From NCBI GenBank assembly GCA_030829955.1, contig JAURNY010000017.1:33843-97842 (forward strand): a stretch of DNA of 64,000 bases, in the 5' to 3' direction. A model generated the notes under the pieces. It was given only the letters and a program-made list of their open reading frames with translations. It ran no database searches and was not told the DNA's origin. This document shows, piece after piece, positions 16,541-24,792 of this stretch. Position 1 is the stretch's first letter; the number at the start of each line of letters is the position of its first letter. The stretch comes from Gammaproteobacteria bacterium (lineage in GTDB: Bacteria > Pseudomonadota > Gammaproteobacteria > Eutrophobiales > Eutrophobiaceae). Both the position numbers and the translations under genes were made by a program.

Positions 16541-17371
16541 TTATCGTCTATCCATAGCTTGTAATATTAATAACTCACCTTTACCGTTACGAGACAAATC
16601 GCCTAAAAAACGATGAGTCAAGGGGCCAAATTTGTTAAGAACCGAAAAATCAGTTTTCATCTCAGAGAGTTGCGTAAAAAATAACCTCAGGAATTGCATT
16701 TTTAGATTCCCACAGCTTTTAAAAGTTGCAGCAATATGTTTTGGTTTTTTCGCAAGAATAATCGTGCCGCGTCGCATTGAATCACCTGGATATTTACCAA
16801 CTTGACCTAAAATGACTACAGTTCCCGCATGCATTCTGCTACCACAATAATCACCGGCATTACCATGTACAAAGATCATGCCTCTACGCATTTGATCGCC
16901 AACACGGTCTCCAGTATTGCCATGTACATGTATTAGACCACGATTCATCCCGAATGTATCACCAGGTAAGCCTGCGCCTGTAAAGTTGCCAACATTACCT
17001 ATGACTGTGATTTCACCACCAGTCATGGCAGTACCTACCCACGAACCGGCATTGCCTTTTACAGTGATAGTCCCTCTATTCATCGATTGACCAAGCAGAT
17101 CACCAACATTACCTTTGATAGTGATAGAACCCTTTTTCATGTTCTTGCCTACGCAAATTAATTTGTCACAGCTTTTTTCAATACTAATACATTCACCAGC
17201 CTTGCCACTAATTTCGAATAATTCACCTACATCTAGACTTTCTTTTCCATAAATCAGTTTGATTTTTTTGATTTTAGTTTGATTCAGGCCCGATAATTTT
17301 TCTGGGATAATTGGAGACATATCCAGAGTGAACTTTGGTTTTTCTTTTAATATAAAGGTCAAATCACTCAT
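16541..17371 (-). CDS. fhcC: Formyltransferase/hydrolase complex subunit C (FhcC, copy 1)
   Basis: This 276-residue member of the GXGXG (glutamate synthase alpha / FwdC) family shows a long series of G-x-x-G-x-x-x-G right-handed helix repeats (for example GNVGDLLGQSMNRG, GNAGSWVGTAMTGG, GNTGDRVGDQMRRG). In the Fhc complex the subunit is structural and pairs with FhcD. Its start overlaps the fhcD stop by 4 bases, as in translationally coupled genes. It belongs to the first C1 set (B-A-D-C order) directly before fdhBA. Confidence 0.93.
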   Translation of the reverse strand: MSDLTFILKEKPKFTLDMSPIIPEKLSGLNQTKIKKIKLIYGKESLDVGELFEISGKAGECISIEKSCDKLICVGKNMKKGSITIKGNVGDLLGQSMNRGTITVKGNAGSWVGTAMTGGEITVIGNVGNFTGAGLPGDTFGMNRGLIHVHGNTGDRVGDQMRRGMIFVHGNAGDYCGSRMHAGTVVILGQVGKYPGDSMRRGTIILAKKPKHIAATFKSCGNLKMQFLRLFFTQLSEMKTDFSVLNKFGPLTHRFLGDLSRNGKGELLILQAMDRR

Positions 17372-18264
17372 TTCAGAATCTCATGTAGATAAAATAAATG
17401 TGGACCGAGGTTGCCACCATAATTACCTGCACTAATGCGATAAATACCATTTTTAGGGCCATAAGAGCAGACTTCCCTGATACCAATACGCATAGCTTTA
17501 GCAACCGATGCTTCATCAAGGCCATCGATAACTATTTCTAAAACAGAACCAATTTCAGGGCCAAGCTCTGTCTTGACTACACCTTTTAGCGTAGGACAGA
17601 ATGCTTCGTTAGTGGATGCGCTGAGAAAAGGATATTTAGAACCAACCTTCGAGCCTGAACCGACGACACCGCCCGGAAATGCAGTGATAACACCTTCTAC
17701 TTTCTTGATTGCATCTACGGCTTTTTCACATGCAGTCAAGCCCTGTCTGGCGGATTTTGCTAATATAAGAAAATTACCGCCACCTATAGCAGGCTGTACA
17801 CCAGTAGTTTCCTCACAAATAAACTCACCATGCATAATTGGTATACGCCAAAAGCGTTTGCCATTAATGATTTTTGAAATTTGATAACCATCACCAAAGT
17901 AACGAAGACTTTTACCCATAGATACTTGAGTATCAGATTCCATACCAGAATAACAGGCGGTCGTTGCAGTGGTCATGACAGTTTGTCCGACTCGTATAGG
18001 CACCTGTTTCTCTAATTGTTTGGTCGACATGGCAAAAATCATTAAAGATAAGCCAGGACGACCATCAGGTGTTTCGCTCGGTTTTAATTCTTTTTCAATA
18101 TCTGCTTCGACACCGCAGGCAATAACTGATGTAGCAAAACCACGTAAGGCATTTGCTGCACGGTAAGCCCACTTTAAATTCATTGCGGTAACAATGATGC
18201 GTGTCGCTTTCATTGGAAAGGCTTCCGCAAAATTATTGTCAATTTGCACACCATTTATTTTCAT
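17368..18264 (-). CDS. fhcD: Formylmethanofuran-tetrahydromethanopterin formyltransferase (FhcD, copy 1)
   Basis: This protein moves the formyl group between H4MPT and methanofuran. The 298-residue sequence matches Ftr/FhcD end to end: MKINGVQIDNNFAEAF at the start, GRPGLSLMIF, TATTACYSGM, RYFGDGYQISK, RIPIMHGEFICEE, GGGNFLILA, and the C-terminal ISAGNYGGNLGPHLFYLHE. It is 4 bases from fhcA and overlaps fhcC by 4. A second Ftr is encoded at 23896-24792; the two are clearly diverged paralogues. Confidence 0.95.
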   Translation of the reverse strand: MKINGVQIDNNFAEAFPMKATRIIVTAMNLKWAYRAANALRGFATSVIACGVEADIEKELKPSETPDGRPGLSLMIFAMSTKQLEKQVPIRVGQTVMTTATTACYSGMESDTQVSMGKSLRYFGDGYQISKIINGKRFWRIPIMHGEFICEETTGVQPAIGGGNFLILAKSARQGLTACEKAVDAIKKVEGVITAFPGGVVGSGSKVGSKYPFLSASTNEAFCPTLKGVVKTELGPEIGSVLEIVIDGLDEASVAKAMRIGIREVCSYGPKNGIYRISAGNYGGNLGPHLFYLHEILK

Positions 18265-18268
18265 GTCA

Positions 18269-19924
18269 TTACATACAAGGTTGAACTATTAATCTGCCAT
18301 TGCCATGCTCAACAATTTCATCGTCATCGATTTTGAAGTTACCCATGCTCATGGTTTGATAATCGTCAAAATAACGTTTAAGTGATCTTTCTATGGTTTT
18401 ATCATAACCCGGCTTAACTATATGCGTTCCGCCATTGACTACTTTAACCACTTTGCCATTACTAACAATTAAGTCGCCATCTTTAAATACATAATCAGGT
18501 TTGCTGAACATACGTTCCTTATCTTTATTATCGGTATAGACTGTTATATCAGCAATCGCGCCGGCACCTAGATGGCCACGATTTTTTAATCCAAGACTTT
18601 TTGCCGGAGCAGCACGCGTCATAATCGCTACTTCATATAGAGAGTATTCACGATCAATACTGCCTAATGTACTCATGGCGGCAGCATCTTTATTAATGGT
18701 CGACAACATGTCGTTACGGAAACTTTTATCCATTAATAAGCGTATTAAATGCGGATACGATGTAAAAGGAGCCCCATTAGGATGATCTGTTGTTAGGAAA
18801 ATTCGCCATGGATCATTCACCAGTAAAAATAACTCTAGACCGATAGCCCATTGCAATGCATTTACAAAATTTTTATCACGATATTTAAAAGGTACTATGC
18901 CGCATCCAGCATCACACTCTATATCCATTAACACCCATTTTTTTGGATGAGCATGCCAGTGTCCTGCATATTGATGTAAGGAGTCACCAGAAGCAGTTAC
19001 CGTTTGATTAAATAATACCTGACCAACATCACAAGATATATTAGGATTGCTATTAATTGCTTCAGCAATCTCGGCCGCACCCGATGAGAACTTTCTGTCA
19101 CCTTCAGCACCATAACTATGAAACTGAATATGTGTCATATGCATACGCATACCTTCAACGGCTTTAATTGTCTCAAGAGTGGTATTAAGGTTTCCAGGCA
19201 CACCCAGATTGCATCCATGTACATGCAAGGGATGAGGGACACCAAGCTCGGTAACCGCTCTAATCAGTGATAATAGTATTTGTCGCGGTGACACTCCGTA
19301 ATATCTGTTTTGCTCATCTAAATCCAGTTCACGCTGATTAAACTTAAAAGCATTAATTCCGCCAGGATTTACAACTTTAATCCCCATTGATTTTGTCGCA
19401 TTGATTATCCATGCAACATAATCACTAATCGCGGCCTGGTCTTTTTTTGATGACAACATACGCAAAAAGAAATCGTCACTGCCCAGCATTGCATATGCAC
19501 CTTTGTCTACCATAGGTGTATCGGCCATTTCCATATGAGATTGTCTTGCATTTGAAGGTACCATCGCCGGTTCAAAACAGGCGGTGTAACCCATTTCAGC
19601 GTAACGATAACCGGTTGTTAGTGTTGATGGTGCTGCGTATCCGCAACCTGAACGGGTTAGACTGGTTTTGGCGACCAGATCTTTTTCATGATCTTCCGGC
19701 AGCATCATTCTTGCTATATTGACTTTGCCACCACCAATATGTGTATGGATATCGATAGCACCAGACATGATAACTTTACCTTTTAAGTCATAGGTTTTAC
19801 CTATCTTTGTGTTTATGCCGGGTTTACGAGTGATAACGCCATTGTGAATATAGATATCACGTTGCTCACCATTAATGCCGTGAATAGGGTCATAGATTCG
19901 TCCATTTGCCAGTTTGATATACAT
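18269..19924 (-). CDS. fhcA: Formyltransferase/hydrolase complex subunit A (FhcA, copy 1; formyl-MFR hydrolase)
   Basis: This amidohydrolase-fold subunit (551 aa) hydrolyses formylmethanofuran to formate. It has the dinuclear metal motif HTH in DIHTHIGG, the Lys that becomes carboxylated in IKVVNPGG, HVHGCN, and the catalytic Asp in TTDHPNG. Compared with the second copy, several positions that are archaeal-like there differ here (for example NAFKF after VNPGG, and GCNLGVPGN instead of NNLGHSGN). That fits the usual bacterial FhcA. It is 7 bases from fhcB. Confidence 0.94.
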   Translation of the reverse strand: MYIKLANGRIYDPIHGINGEQRDIYIHNGVITRKPGINTKIGKTYDLKGKVIMSGAIDIHTHIGGGKVNIARMMLPEDHEKDLVAKTSLTRSGCGYAAPSTLTTGYRYAEMGYTACFEPAMVPSNARQSHMEMADTPMVDKGAYAMLGSDDFFLRMLSSKKDQAAISDYVAWIINATKSMGIKVVNPGGINAFKFNQRELDLDEQNRYYGVSPRQILLSLIRAVTELGVPHPLHVHGCNLGVPGNLNTTLETIKAVEGMRMHMTHIQFHSYGAEGDRKFSSGAAEIAEAINSNPNISCDVGQVLFNQTVTASGDSLHQYAGHWHAHPKKWVLMDIECDAGCGIVPFKYRDKNFVNALQWAIGLELFLLVNDPWRIFLTTDHPNGAPFTSYPHLIRLLMDKSFRNDMLSTINKDAAAMSTLGSIDREYSLYEVAIMTRAAPAKSLGLKNRGHLGAGAIADITVYTDNKDKERMFSKPDYVFKDGDLIVSNGKVVKVVNGGTHIVKPGYDKTIERSLKRYFDDYQTMSMGNFKIDDDEIVEHGNGRLIVQPCM

Positions 19925-19931
19925 AATTAAC

Positions 19932-21191
19932 TTACCTTAACCCTTCGATCATTTTCTCGATAACATTAGCAACACTAGGATAAGGCGATGTCCTTAATTT
20001 TTTTAACATTAGAGTAATAACAGTGTCGGTTCTATTTAATTGTCCGGCATGATCAATACCTGGGGTCGAGACAGGAATGAAGACATCAGGTGTGTAACCG
20101 ATTTTAGTACTAGGCATTGCTAAAACAATAGAGGGTATTAAAGCTTTTGGTGGTTTATGTGTGTCAGAAAAACTTGATACCCATAATAAAGAATCAACTT
20201 CTTTATTCTTTAAGACATTATTAGTTGAATATCGGTTTGGTTCATAATCAGGGAAGCCCTTATTAAAATTTACCCTCAATGGATAGCCACTTTGCCATGC
20301 ACAAAGACTATTTGCAGTTGTAGCACCATCATTTCCACCAAGAGTAAAACCGGAAAATCGTGTTGAACGTGTCAGATATTTAGCTAATTCTGTCAGACTT
20401 TGGATTGTTAATTCAGCATGAGGAACATTTAATTCTGCAGGTGCCCAAACAATAACACCATAAGATGCTTGTTTTATTTTATCAGCCAACTTTTCCAGTA
20501 CACCGGCCTTGATACCAGCAACTTTTTCAACATCAATGGTGCTACCAGATATCAGGGCATGAATAGTTGATATAATTTCATTAATGTCATCATTCTGACA
20601 TTTCAATACAGTTGGTTTCTTGCCTTTAGGGCTAATGCCTGAACGTATATTCAGATTCTCACCGATATAAATAATGTCTTTTTCTTCATTTTTTAAACCA
20701 AACATGGATTTGTTGGGCCAAATGGCGCGCTCGAAGAAACGTGGATAATTCGTTGCATCAGTTCCAACAAAGATAATCATATCTGCACGGTTTCTGATTT
20801 CAGTCATTGTTGTCATGATCCAGCCAAGATCCTGCATTACCAGAGTGTTTCGCATCAGGGCATTACCATGCATATGATCGATTACTGCCCCTTTTAAATC
20901 TGCCAGGTTCATGAGTTGCCTCATTCCGCTGGCATCAGTACCCAGGCCAGTTAATAGAGGAGTATATGAAGCTGATAATATTTCAATAGCATGCTTAATA
21001 GCTGCTTCGATACTGACTGCTTTATTTTTAATTTTGGGTTTAATATCAACAATAGGAGCTTCAAAACATGACGTCGCTTTTGCACATGCATTTTTTATAG
21101 TTTTTAAATGATGGCTATTAGAACTGATTACAAGATCATCACACAACAGTCCACAGAATGGACAAGTAACTTCAGCAAATTCTTTCATCAT
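19932..21191 (-). CDS. fhcB: Formyltransferase/hydrolase complex subunit B (FhcB, copy 1; degenerate FwdB homologue)
   Basis: This FwdB homologue (about 419 aa from ATG 21191) keeps an N-terminal Cys cluster (CPFCGLLCDD, then NAC). It has lost the molybdopterin-metal ligand: where archaeal FwdB and copy 2 here read SVCHGP, this protein reads DHMHGN. The following EVKNRAD...WGGNP-type motif is also weakened (EIRNRADMIIFVGTDATNYPRF). Known bacterial FhcB subunits have no working redox site and play a structural role. A TTG at 21233 would add 14 residues; ATG 21191 or 21188 is more likely. About 150 bases separate it from the upstream reductase gene, the largest gap but one in the operon. Confidence 0.9.
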   Translation of the reverse strand: MMKEFAEVTCPFCGLLCDDLVISSNSHHLKTIKNACAKATSCFEAPIVDIKPKIKNKAVSIEAAIKHAIEILSASYTPLLTGLGTDASGMRQLMNLADLKGAVIDHMHGNALMRNTLVMQDLGWIMTTMTEIRNRADMIIFVGTDATNYPRFFERAIWPNKSMFGLKNEEKDIIYIGENLNIRSGISPKGKKPTVLKCQNDDINEIISTIHALISGSTIDVEKVAGIKAGVLEKLADKIKQASYGVIVWAPAELNVPHAELTIQSLTELAKYLTRSTRFSGFTLGGNDGATTANSLCAWQSGYPLRVNFNKGFPDYEPNRYSTNNVLKNKEVDSLLWVSSFSDTHKPPKALIPSIVLAMPSTKIGYTPDVFIPVSTPGIDHAGQLNRTDTVITLMLKKLRTSPYPSVANVIEKMIEGLR

Positions 21192-21297
21192 TGATTTAGT
21201 AGGCTTGGTTAAAGATAATCTTTTGAAATACAATAATTTTATTATAGTAAAAGCTAGTTCACACGCTATTGATTCAGTTGGTGATTGTCAACTCAAT

Positions 21298-21319
21298 TGA
21301 TGAAATTCATCATGAATTT
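21298..21319. promoter_or_regulatory. Overlapping palindromes between the fwd and fhc halves of the operon
   Basis: TGATGAAATTCATCA (21298-21312) and AAATTCATCATGAATTT (21303-21319) are two overlapping perfect odd-centred palindromes in the gap upstream of fhcB. They could be an operator for an internal fhc promoter or form a weak RNA hairpin. No T-run is clear. Confidence 0.4.
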
Positions 21320-21341
21320 TGAGTAAAAAGTATGACTGTAA

Positions 21342-22727
21342 TTATTTACTATCTAAATGCGATAGCATATGTTCTTTTCGAGTGAGTTTTTCCCTGGGTT
21401 TCCCTTTTGATTCTCCAGCTTTTTTTTCTGCCGCATCAATTTTTATCCAATCACTAAAATATATAGGACGTATGTTTTTTGATTGTAGAATCTTATTAAT
21501 TTGGTTATACCCAGTTCTTGATTTAATTGATTCAAATTTATTTAAGTCTTCCAGTAAATTATTAACAGTCTCTACACTGCACGCACGATTTGTACCAATA
21601 ATTCCACTTGGCCCTCGTTTTATCCAGCCGGCGGTATAAAGTTGGGTTACAAGTTGACCATTATTCGTGACTCTTCCTGCATTATTTTCAATCGTGCCCC
21701 AATCATGATTAAAAGGTACACCTTGCATTGGCACCCCACGATAGCCAATACTGCTAAATAAAATGCCAGTTTCTATTTCTAATATTTCGCCAGTTCCGCG
21801 AGCAGATTGATTAAAGGCATCGCCAAATAACTCATTCTTTTCAAATTTGATTGTTTCCAATCTGGTGTTGCCAACTAACGCGATAGGGCTCAATAAAAAG
21901 TGGAATTCACATCGACGAGATTTATCATCAACTGACTGATTTCTAGCAAAGTCACAAAACAAATCATAAATTTTTTTATTACCGATATTTGATTTATTTG
22001 CGAGTTCAGTCTTGCTTTCCGGGTTTAGCACTAAATCCTGCTTATTGATAAAAGGCAGACAATTATCAAGTTCTCCAAATTCACGTAATTCTTTAGGCGT
22101 AAATTTGGCTTGTGCCGGACCACGACGACCAATCACTTTGATTGTCTTAATCCTGCTTTCAGCCAAAACATCTAATGCATGCTGTGCAATATCGGTATAT
22201 TTTAATTCATCTATGGTTTTGGAAAGAATGCGAGCAACATCAGCAGCAACATTGCCTTGCCCAACAATAACAGCTGTTTCTCCAGATAAATCAAATTCCC
22301 GATCACGATAGTCAGGGTGACCGTTATACCAGCCAACAAATTCAGTTGCTGTATAACATCCATCCAGATTTTCGCCTGATAAATTAAGTTTGCGATCAGT
22401 TTCTGCCCCACACGTGATAATCACGGCATGATAAGCTTCCTTTAATTGTTCGATACTGATATCTGTACCGATATTAACATTAGCAATTAATTGGAAGTTT
22501 TCATTCTCAGCTATTTTTTCATATAACTTGATTGCTTGTTTTAATTTCTGATGATCGGGTGCTACTCCCGAACGAACCAGGCCAAAGGGTGAGGGTAGGC
22601 GTTCATAAAGATCTGTCTTGGCAATAATATCTGATTTAAATAATGCTTCTGCCGCATAAAAACCACTTGGCCCACTACCAACAATGGCGACTAACAAAGG
22701 GTTATCTGGATTACCTAAACTTGCCAT
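21342..22727 (-). CDS. Ferredoxin-NADP+ reductase (adrenodoxin reductase / FprA type)
   Basis: This flavoprotein of about 461 residues transfers electrons between ferredoxin and NADP(H). It has an FAD Rossmann motif VAIVGSGPSGFYAAEAL, then RLPSPFGLVRSGVAPDHQ, the NADP-binding VIVGQGNVAADVAR, RRGPAQAKF, and the C-terminal TAGWIKRGPSGIIGTNR typical of the adrenodoxin-reductase/FprA group. The ATG at 22727 is preferred over an in-frame TTG at 22733. It sits 9 bases downstream of a ferredoxin gene within the C1 operon, immediately after the fwd genes. This suggests it channels Fwd electrons to NADPH or, in reverse, supplies low-potential electrons. Confidence 0.92.
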   Translation of the reverse strand: MASLGNPDNPLLVAIVGSGPSGFYAAEALFKSDIIAKTDLYERLPSPFGLVRSGVAPDHQKLKQAIKLYEKIAENENFQLIANVNIGTDISIEQLKEAYHAVIITCGAETDRKLNLSGENLDGCYTATEFVGWYNGHPDYRDREFDLSGETAVIVGQGNVAADVARILSKTIDELKYTDIAQHALDVLAESRIKTIKVIGRRGPAQAKFTPKELREFGELDNCLPFINKQDLVLNPESKTELANKSNIGNKKIYDLFCDFARNQSVDDKSRRCEFHFLLSPIALVGNTRLETIKFEKNELFGDAFNQSARGTGEILEIETGILFSSIGYRGVPMQGVPFNHDWGTIENNAGRVTNNGQLVTQLYTAGWIKRGPSGIIGTNRACSVETVNNLLEDLNKFESIKSRTGYNQINKILQSKNIRPIYFSDWIKIDAAEKKAGESKGKPREKLTRKEHMLSHLDSK

Positions 22728-22736
22728 ATTCAACTC

Positions 22737-23042
22737 TTAAAAGCCTAATTCGGATTTTCTATCATCGGCACCTGGTAATGGTTCAATCTTTTCTTCACAG
22801 ACGGGTAAAGATGCTGACTTTTGAGCATTAATTTCTATCCAGTGTTCTTTATCTTCCGGTATATCATCACCCTCAAAAATAGCTTGAACCGGGCATTCTG
22901 GAATACATGCACTACAATCGATACAAGTATCAGGATCGATATACAACATATCATCATCATAATGAAAACAGGCTACTGGGCAGACCGTTACACAGTCAGT
23001 GAATCGACACCCTTTACAATTATCCGTTACGATTGTTGTCAT
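22737..23042 (-). CDS. Seven-iron type ferredoxin (FdxA-like)
   Basis: This small ferredoxin of 101 residues has CKGCRFTDCVTVCPVACF near the N-terminus and CIDCSACIPECPVQAIF in the middle, matching FdxA-type 3Fe-4S/4Fe-4S ferredoxins. The acidic C-terminal extension (EGDDIPEDKEHWIEIN) is also typical of FdxA. ATG 23042 has GGGAGGG about 6 bases upstream; a longer start (23063) would precede the ribosome site. It lies between fwdC and the ferredoxin-NADP reductase, so it is probably the electron acceptor of the Fwd complex, as ferredoxin is in methanogens. Confidence 0.93.
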   Translation of the reverse strand: MTTIVTDNCKGCRFTDCVTVCPVACFHYDDDMLYIDPDTCIDCSACIPECPVQAIFEGDDIPEDKEHWIEINAQKSASLPVCEEKIEPLPGADDRKSELGF

Positions 23043-23083
23043 AAAACCCTCCCACGCATTCAAGCGTATGATTCAAATATTAT

Positions 23084-23893
23084 TTAATCGGCATACAGCA
23101 AAACTTCTCCACGATTTAATTCAACGGCATCACCACACCATCGTTCAAAATGACCATTAATAATTTTGCTATCAATGTCATAACCTTTTTTAAGTAAATA
23201 ATGCAAATACTGTTTGATAAAGACAGGACTATAATTGCAGGCAAGTGAGAAGGTGGGCAATATGCTTGTTTTGGTGAGGCTGATAATCGAGCCGCGTTTC
23301 ATGCCAGCGCCAGTGCGGGTTCCCATTTCACCAATCACAATAATAGTTCCTGCCAGCATGTTAACACCAGTAAAATCGCCGGATGTTCCGCCAACAACTA
23401 TCAAACCTCGACGCATACAATGACCAGTTTCATTTTTTACATTGCCATGAATGAATATTTCACCGCCTTGCATACCCACAGTACTACCTCGATAGCCACT
23501 TCCAACGAGATGACCAGCATTACCGCGGACTTCAATTTCACCACCTAACATTTCGGGGGCTAACCAATCTGAAGCATTACCCTCGATTAATATCTTGCCC
23601 CCGCTCATCGCGGCACCGGCATGTACACCAATGTCACCTTCAATCGTTATTAAGCCAAACGACATGGTAGAACCTACATGTTTAACGTTTACAAGATCGC
23701 CGGCAACACGAATATCACCATCATTATTGCCGCTGCACTCAAAGAAATCTGCCAGATGCATTTCTCTGTTGCCATGAAAAACAATCAATCGATTAATATC
23801 ATCAATAGACAAACCACGCATGCGATCAGGACAGATACATTCTGCTTCTAATGGTACTTCTGGTGTGGTGTGTAGTTTTAGATGCAAAGGCAT
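23084..23893 (-). CDS. fwdC: Formylmethanofuran dehydrogenase subunit C (FwdC-like, copy 2)
   Basis: This 269-residue GXGXG-repeat protein has repeats such as GDIGVHAGAAMSGG, GNASDWLAPEMLGG, GNAGHLVGSGYRG and GTSGDFTGVNMLAG. It is paralogous to the copy at 16541-17371 but clearly diverged. In Fwd and Fhc complexes this subunit is a scaffold contacting subunits A and B. It starts 2 bases after ftr ends and is followed by a 41-base gap to the ferredoxin start. Confidence 0.92.
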   Translation of the reverse strand: MPLHLKLHTTPEVPLEAECICPDRMRGLSIDDINRLIVFHGNREMHLADFFECSGNNDGDIRVAGDLVNVKHVGSTMSFGLITIEGDIGVHAGAAMSGGKILIEGNASDWLAPEMLGGEIEVRGNAGHLVGSGYRGSTVGMQGGEIFIHGNVKNETGHCMRRGLIVVGGTSGDFTGVNMLAGTIIVIGEMGTRTGAGMKRGSIISLTKTSILPTFSLACNYSPVFIKQYLHYLLKKGYDIDSKIINGHFERWCGDAVELNRGEVLLYAD

Positions 23894-23895
23894 AA

Positions 23896-24792
23896 TCAGG
23901 CATCTCTTTTTAGTAGTTCATGTAGCTGAATCTGGTATTGACCTAAACCGCCACCATAATTTCCAGCAGAGATTTTTTTAATATCCGGTTTCGCAGCTGC
24001 ATGTATACCTACTAGCATTGCTTGCTCGACGGCTTCAAGTGTTAAACCATCGATAACAATTTCCAGTACGGAATTAATCTGATCATTTAATGCAGTTTGT
24101 TTCGTAACTGCTTTTAAAATTGGACAATATGCATCATTAGTTGATGCTATAAGTGATTTGTAACGGGAACCGACCTTGCTACCACTACGTACGACGCCAT
24201 TAGGAAAGGGTAGAATAATATCAGGTAATTCACGCATGGCTTTAACAGCTGCAGAGGCCGCACGAAGTGTGGCTTTTTGATTAGTGCCTAAAATTAACAG
24301 GTTGCCACCGCCCACTGCTTTTTGATATGTGAATGTATCATCAACCAGAAACTCACCATCCATTACCGGAATACGCCACATGCGTTTATCGTTAAGTATC
24401 TTACTAATTTGAAAACCATCACCGAAATAACGAAGCTGACCGCCGACAATAACTGGCTCACCTTCATCAAGACCGTTATAACAAGCGGTTGATGGACAGG
24501 TCATGACACATTGCCCAACCCTTTCCAGTAACCGTTTACCAATAGTGTCTTTATCACTTGTAAATAACAGGATGCTTACTCCGGGACGCCCATCTGGAGA
24601 CTCTTCAGCAGCAATAAGTTTTTCTATACCGGCCTCACATTTACAGCCAATGACCGAGGTTGCAAAACCAGTCACAGATTGTGCGGCTGCCATTGCCCAT
24701 TGTTTATTTTCAGCCGTAATTATGAATCGACAACCATACATCTTGAAGGCTTCTGCATAGGTATCGACTATTTCTGTAGATTTAATCTTCAC
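23896..24792 (-). CDS. ftr: Formylmethanofuran-tetrahydromethanopterin formyltransferase (Ftr, copy 2)
   Basis: This second 298-residue Ftr has the same conserved blocks (GRPGVSILLF, STACYNGL, RYFGDGFQISK, RIPVMDGEFLVDD, ISAGNYGGGLGQYQIQLHE). It overlaps the fwdA stop by 4 bases, so a formyltransferase travels with the Fwd-type subunits as well as with Fhc. The copies differ throughout, so they are old paralogues or separately acquired rather than a recent tandem duplication. Confidence 0.94.
   Translation of the reverse strand: MKIKSTEIVDTYAEAFKMYGCRFIITAENKQWAMAAAQSVTGFATSVIGCKCEAGIEKLIAAEESPDGRPGVSILLFTSDKDTIGKRLLERVGQCVMTCPSTACYNGLDEGEPVIVGGQLRYFGDGFQISKILNDKRMWRIPVMDGEFLVDDTFTYQKAVGGGNLLILGTNQKATLRAASAAVKAMRELPDIILPFPNGVVRSGSKVGSRYKSLIASTNDAYCPILKAVTKQTALNDQINSVLEIVIDGLTLEAVEQAMLVGIHAAAKPDIKKISAGNYGGGLGQYQIQLHELLKRDA

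Noticed and set aside
21192..21341. A firm intrinsic terminator splitting the C1 operon
   Set aside because: The palindromes there lack a clear T-run on the minus strand, so a full stop between the fwd and fhc halves is not supported.
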